From Propionibacteriaceae bacterium (GTDB lineage Bacteria > Actinomycetota > Actinomycetes > Propionibacteriales > Propionibacteriaceae): 8,390 bases of DNA. The stretch is from contig JAGXHS010000150.1 of NCBI GenBank assembly GCA_024636075.1, positions 1 to 8,390 on the forward strand, read 5' to 3'. Every line of letters starts with the position of its first letter. The first letter of the stretch is position 1. A program made the translations under genes and the position numbers. This document shows positions 6,843-8,390 of this stretch, in pieces. The notes beneath the pieces were generated by a model. It worked only from the letters and a program-made list of their open reading frames with translations. It ran no database searches and was not told the origin of the DNA.

Positions 6843-7814
6843 ATGACCACCTCCAGTTGGCAACTCACCGGCCCCGTACTGATCCTCGAGGACCCCGCAC
6901 CGATCTTGGAGGACACTGGCACCAGCTGGTCATCGGTGCTTCGGGTGTGGCTCAACGACGAGCACTGGGTCGACATCCCCGGCGTCCCTCGATGGGCGGC
7001 GCAGCGGTTGGTGTCCCATCGCAGGGAAGCCAACCTGGACGAACTGACAAGGGGCCTGGACGCGGGGCAACGCTCGGTGTTCGGTGAGCTCTGTCAACGG
7101 CTGCAACTGGCTGGCGTGCTCGTGCCGCAGGACCGCCCACCCCTCTACGGTCGTACCATCACGATCGCCGGTGAGGGCCGGCTCGCTCTCGAAGTGACTC
7201 GGCAAGCGCTGTCCGCTGGTGTGGGAACACTCGTGCTGCAGACGGTGTCGGAACAATCCGACATCAGGGACTGGCTGACGAAACACCAGCCCCGAAACGT
7301 GCTGCGCCGCACCGCAGCACCCCACGAGATTGAGTGGCACGCAACCGAGTTGGTGATCGTCGCCCCGGACTCCCCGACATGGGATCCGCTGCTGATGAGT
7401 CGCCTCACCACTGCTGGTGTGGCGCACCTTGTCCTGCGGGCGACCGAATCGACAGCCATGCTGGGGCCTCTCGTGCATCCGGGTGTCACCCCCTGCCTGG
7501 AATGCTTGTCCCTGCAGGCGGCAGTCACGGATCCTCGCCATCCCCAGCAACAGGAACAACTGAGCCACGTCGTCTGCCACCCACCCAAGTGGTTGGCCAC
7601 CGTTGCCGCGGCACAGACGCTGCTGGCAGCCACCGAATTCCTGCACCGCGGTCACTGCCCGGGCCTCGCTGGTCAGATTCGTGCTGCACCCAGCGAACCC
7701 CGAGCCGACCACGTGAGCTGGTCACGGCACCCGCACTGCCGTTGTACGGCACTCACGCGGCTGCTACGAGCTCGTTCTTCCGGGGTCGTCCGCGCGGCCG
7801 CTTCTGCGCGATGA
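6843..7814 (+). CDS. E1/ThiF-like protein of the TOMM cyclodehydratase type
   Basis: This 323-residue protein resembles the E1/ThiF-like family linked to azole-peptide (TOMM) cyclodehydratases, probably the Rv3196 counterpart beside whiB7. An N-terminal winged-helix-like part spans about 1-95. A degenerate Rossmann-like segment, ITIAGEGRLALEVTRQALSAGVGTLVLQT, lies near 106-134. The zinc-type cysteine pairs are CLEC (218-221) and, in HPHCRC near the end, C299 and C301. I see no clear E1 adenylation motif or catalytic cysteine and no YcaO partner, so it may be a binding rather than a catalytic protein. The start is ATG 6843 (GTG 6840 is equally open); neither has a Shine-Dalgarno, so the mRNA may be leaderless. 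The last ~20 residues are Arg/Ala-rich and antisense to whiB7 (7753-7814). Confidence 0.72.
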   Translation: MTTSSWQLTGPVLILEDPAPILEDTGTSWSSVLRVWLNDEHWVDIPGVPRWAAQRLVSHRREANLDELTRGLDAGQRSVFGELCQRLQLAGVLVPQDRPPLYGRTITIAGEGRLALEVTRQALSAGVGTLVLQTVSEQSDIRDWLTKHQPRNVLRRTAAPHEIEWHATELVIVAPDSPTWDPLLMSRLTTAGVAHLVLRATESTAMLGPLVHPGVTPCLECLSLQAAVTDPRHPQQQEQLSHVVCHPPKWLATVAAAQTLLAATEFLHRGHCPGLAGQIRAAPSEPRADHVSWSRHPHCRCTALTRLLRARSSGVVRAAASAR

Positions 7815-8028
7815 TCTCCCCATCGAGGAACAGTTCGCCGCCCCAGACGCCGTGCGGCTCCCCCCGGCGGAGGGCGCCGTTGAGGCACTCGATGCGCAGC
7901 GGGCATCCGGCACACACCCGTTTGGCGTCGTTGACCCCCGCAGGGGTCTCCGGGAAGAAGGTGTCGGGATCGACATCGAGGCAGCCGATCGCTGTCGACG
8001 CGAGCTCAGGCGTCGTGTCAATCATCAT
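7753..8028 (-). CDS. whiB7: Transcriptional regulator WhiB7
   Basis: WhiB7 is an iron-sulfur regulator that binds the primary sigma factor and activates intrinsic resistance genes when ribosome-targeting antibiotics are present. The 91-residue product carries the four [4Fe-4S] cysteines C16, C39, C42 and C48, the WhiB turn GVWGGE at 60-65, and a C-terminal AT-hook RPRGRPRKN at 77-85. The AT-hook distinguishes WhiB7 from other WhiB proteins. Two consecutive ATGs (8028 and 8025) follow AGGAG with 5 or 8 nt spacing; the second is better spaced. The gene is preceded by an upstream ORF and a foldable 68-nt spacer that can hide this ribosome binding site. Its 3' end overlaps the convergent E1-like gene by 62 nt, exactly opposite the AT-hook codons and tail. 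Confidence 0.95.
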   Translation of the reverse strand: MMIDTTPELASTAIGCLDVDPDTFFPETPAGVNDAKRVCAGCPLRIECLNGALRRGEPHGVWGGELFLDGEIIAQKRPRGRPRKNELVAAA

Positions 8029-8033
8029 GAGGT

Positions 8034-8085
8034 CTCCTGGACGGTGTCCGGGAGTCGAGATGAGGGTCCCGGATGCAGCGGGACC
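8034..8085 (-). promoter_or_regulatory. Candidate translational attenuator of whiB7
   Basis: Read 5'->3' on the minus strand, four segments lie between the upstream ORF stop and the whiB7 ATG. Segment 1 GGTCCCG (8085-8079) pairs with segment 2 CGGGACC (8071-8065) around a 7-nt loop. Segment 3 CTCCCGGAC (8054-8046) pairs with segment 4 GTCCAGGAG (8042-8034), eight pairs with one C/A mismatch and a 3-nt loop; segment 4 contains the whiB7 Shine-Dalgarno. Alternatively TCCGGGA (8073-8067, overlapping segment 2) pairs perfectly with TCCCGGA (8053-8047, within segment 3), which excludes both hairpins and frees the Shine-Dalgarno. No T tract follows either hairpin, so control would act on translation rather than by intrinsic termination. 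The base pairing is seen directly; the switching is inference. Confidence 0.6.
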
Positions 8086-8095
8086 TGACGAGGTG

Positions 8096-8260
8096 CTAGT
8101 TCACTCGATACAGGGCCCGGGCAGTTGATGGCTTGGTGGATGAAAGGGGGCTGAAGGCGACGTCGGGTTCGATCCCGATGCCGCACGGAGTCTTGGGACG
8201 CGGGACATAGCTGTTGCCGCTGTCTGCTGCGTGCCTGCCAGTCGCAAAAATGTTCTCCAT
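8096..8260 (-). CDS. Upstream ORF / putative leader peptide of whiB7
   Basis: This is a 54-codon ORF starting at ATG 8260 behind a strong ribosome binding site (GAGAGGGGAGGGG, about 6 nt spacing) and ending at TAG, 67 nt before the whiB7 ATG. The product starts MENIFATGRH, has a Pro-rich middle (VPRPKTPCGIGIEPDV), and ends ARALYRVN. It matches no family I recognise and has no signal or membrane segment. Third-position GC is about 70 percent, consistent with but not proof of coding. Upstream ORFs that sense ribosome inhibition are established for whiB7 in other actinobacteria, so a regulatory leader is the best reading. Its stop lies 10 nt before the first attenuator hairpin, so a ribosome halted at its end would reach that hairpin's 5' arm. 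The frame is open to a GTG at 8317, without a good ribosome binding site. Confidence 0.6.
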   Translation of the reverse strand: MENIFATGRHAADSGNSYVPRPKTPCGIGIEPDVAFSPLSSTKPSTARALYRVN

Positions 8261-8343
8261 GACGATCCCCTCCCCTCTCACTTCGGACGACCGTGGTCCA
8301 GTCGATCCGTCCACCACTCGCCGCAGAACGCAGCGAAGTCATC

Positions 8344-8372
8344 GATGCACTACCTCGATGTCATCAAAGATA
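8344..8372 (-). promoter_or_regulatory. Possible whiB7 promoter region (weak)
   Basis: The minus-strand stretch CCTATCTTTGATGACA is the most AT-rich part of the upstream region. TATCTT (8372-8367) could be a -10 box whose -35 lies beyond the window. Alternatively TTGATG could be a -35 box in a WhiB7 autoregulated promoter, which is expected to carry AT-rich DNA next to -35. Neither reading is strong. Confidence 0.25.
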
Positions 8373-8390
8373 GGACTGCCGGGTCAGGCT

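Noticed and set aside
8065..8085. The GGTCCCG/CGGGACC hairpin as a classical Rho-independent terminator before whiB7
   Set aside because: It is followed by CTCATCTCGA on the minus strand, with no T tract, so it fits better as part of a translational switch. Factor-dependent termination cannot be excluded from sequence.
8102..8207. An alternative 34-codon ORF in another frame of the whiB7 leader (MSRVPRLRA start)
   Set aside because: It has no convincing ribosome binding site and lies within the 54-codon ORF, which has a much better one.

Overview
The window looks like a chromosomal segment of a high-GC Actinomycetota bacterium, possibly near Propionibacteriales. The evidence is lineage-restricted families (WhiB7, UPF0182, a PPA1309-like protein, DUF2342, DUF5679), strong G/C third positions, and frequent GTG starts with stop/start overlaps. 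From memory, the order UPF0182 / PDZ-Lon protease / DUF2342 / E1-like protein / whiB7 resembles the Rv3193c-Rv3197A neighbourhood of Mycobacterium tuberculosis. No mobile element, CRISPR array, tRNA or rRNA was seen.

Layout. Positions 1-4077, minus strand, form a tight operon read moaE -> PDZ/Lon-like membrane protease -> PPA1309-like protein -> UPF0182 membrane protein, which runs off the left edge. Junctions are a 4-nt overlap, a 7-nt overlap and a 30-nt gap, so the operon mixes one molybdopterin synthase subunit with an envelope module. Divergent from it on the plus strand (4213-5571) is a DUF2342 protein of the so-called zinc-dependent metalloprotease family, whose expected catalytic motif looks degenerate. 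It ends tail-to-tail, with a 26-nt overlap, against a minus-strand YgjP/DUF45-type metallopeptidase with an intact HELAH motif (5546-6097).

Positions 6098-6511 hold no convincing gene. They do contain a good sigma-70-like promoter followed at once by a very long hairpin, and a second hairpin just before a 53-residue zinc-ribbon protein (DUF5679, 6512-6673). An intrinsic-terminator-like hairpin follows that gene. Next comes an E1/ThiF-like protein of the kind linked to azole-peptide cyclodehydratases (6843-7814). Its 3' end overlaps antisense the 3' end of whiB7 by 62 nt.

The most interesting region is the right end. whiB7 (7753-8028, minus), the antibiotic-responsive WhiB regulator with an AT-hook, is preceded by a 54-codon upstream ORF (8096-8260) with a strong ribosome binding site. 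The 68 nt between them can fold into two hairpins. The second sequesters the whiB7 Shine-Dalgarno sequence, and the 3' arm of the first is perfectly complementary over 7 nt to the 5' arm of the second. This is the 1:2 / 2:3 / 3:4 geometry of a translational attenuator. It suggests that ribosome stalling on the upstream ORF would open whiB7 translation, instead of (or in addition to) the terminator-based attenuation described for whiB7 in other actinobacteria.
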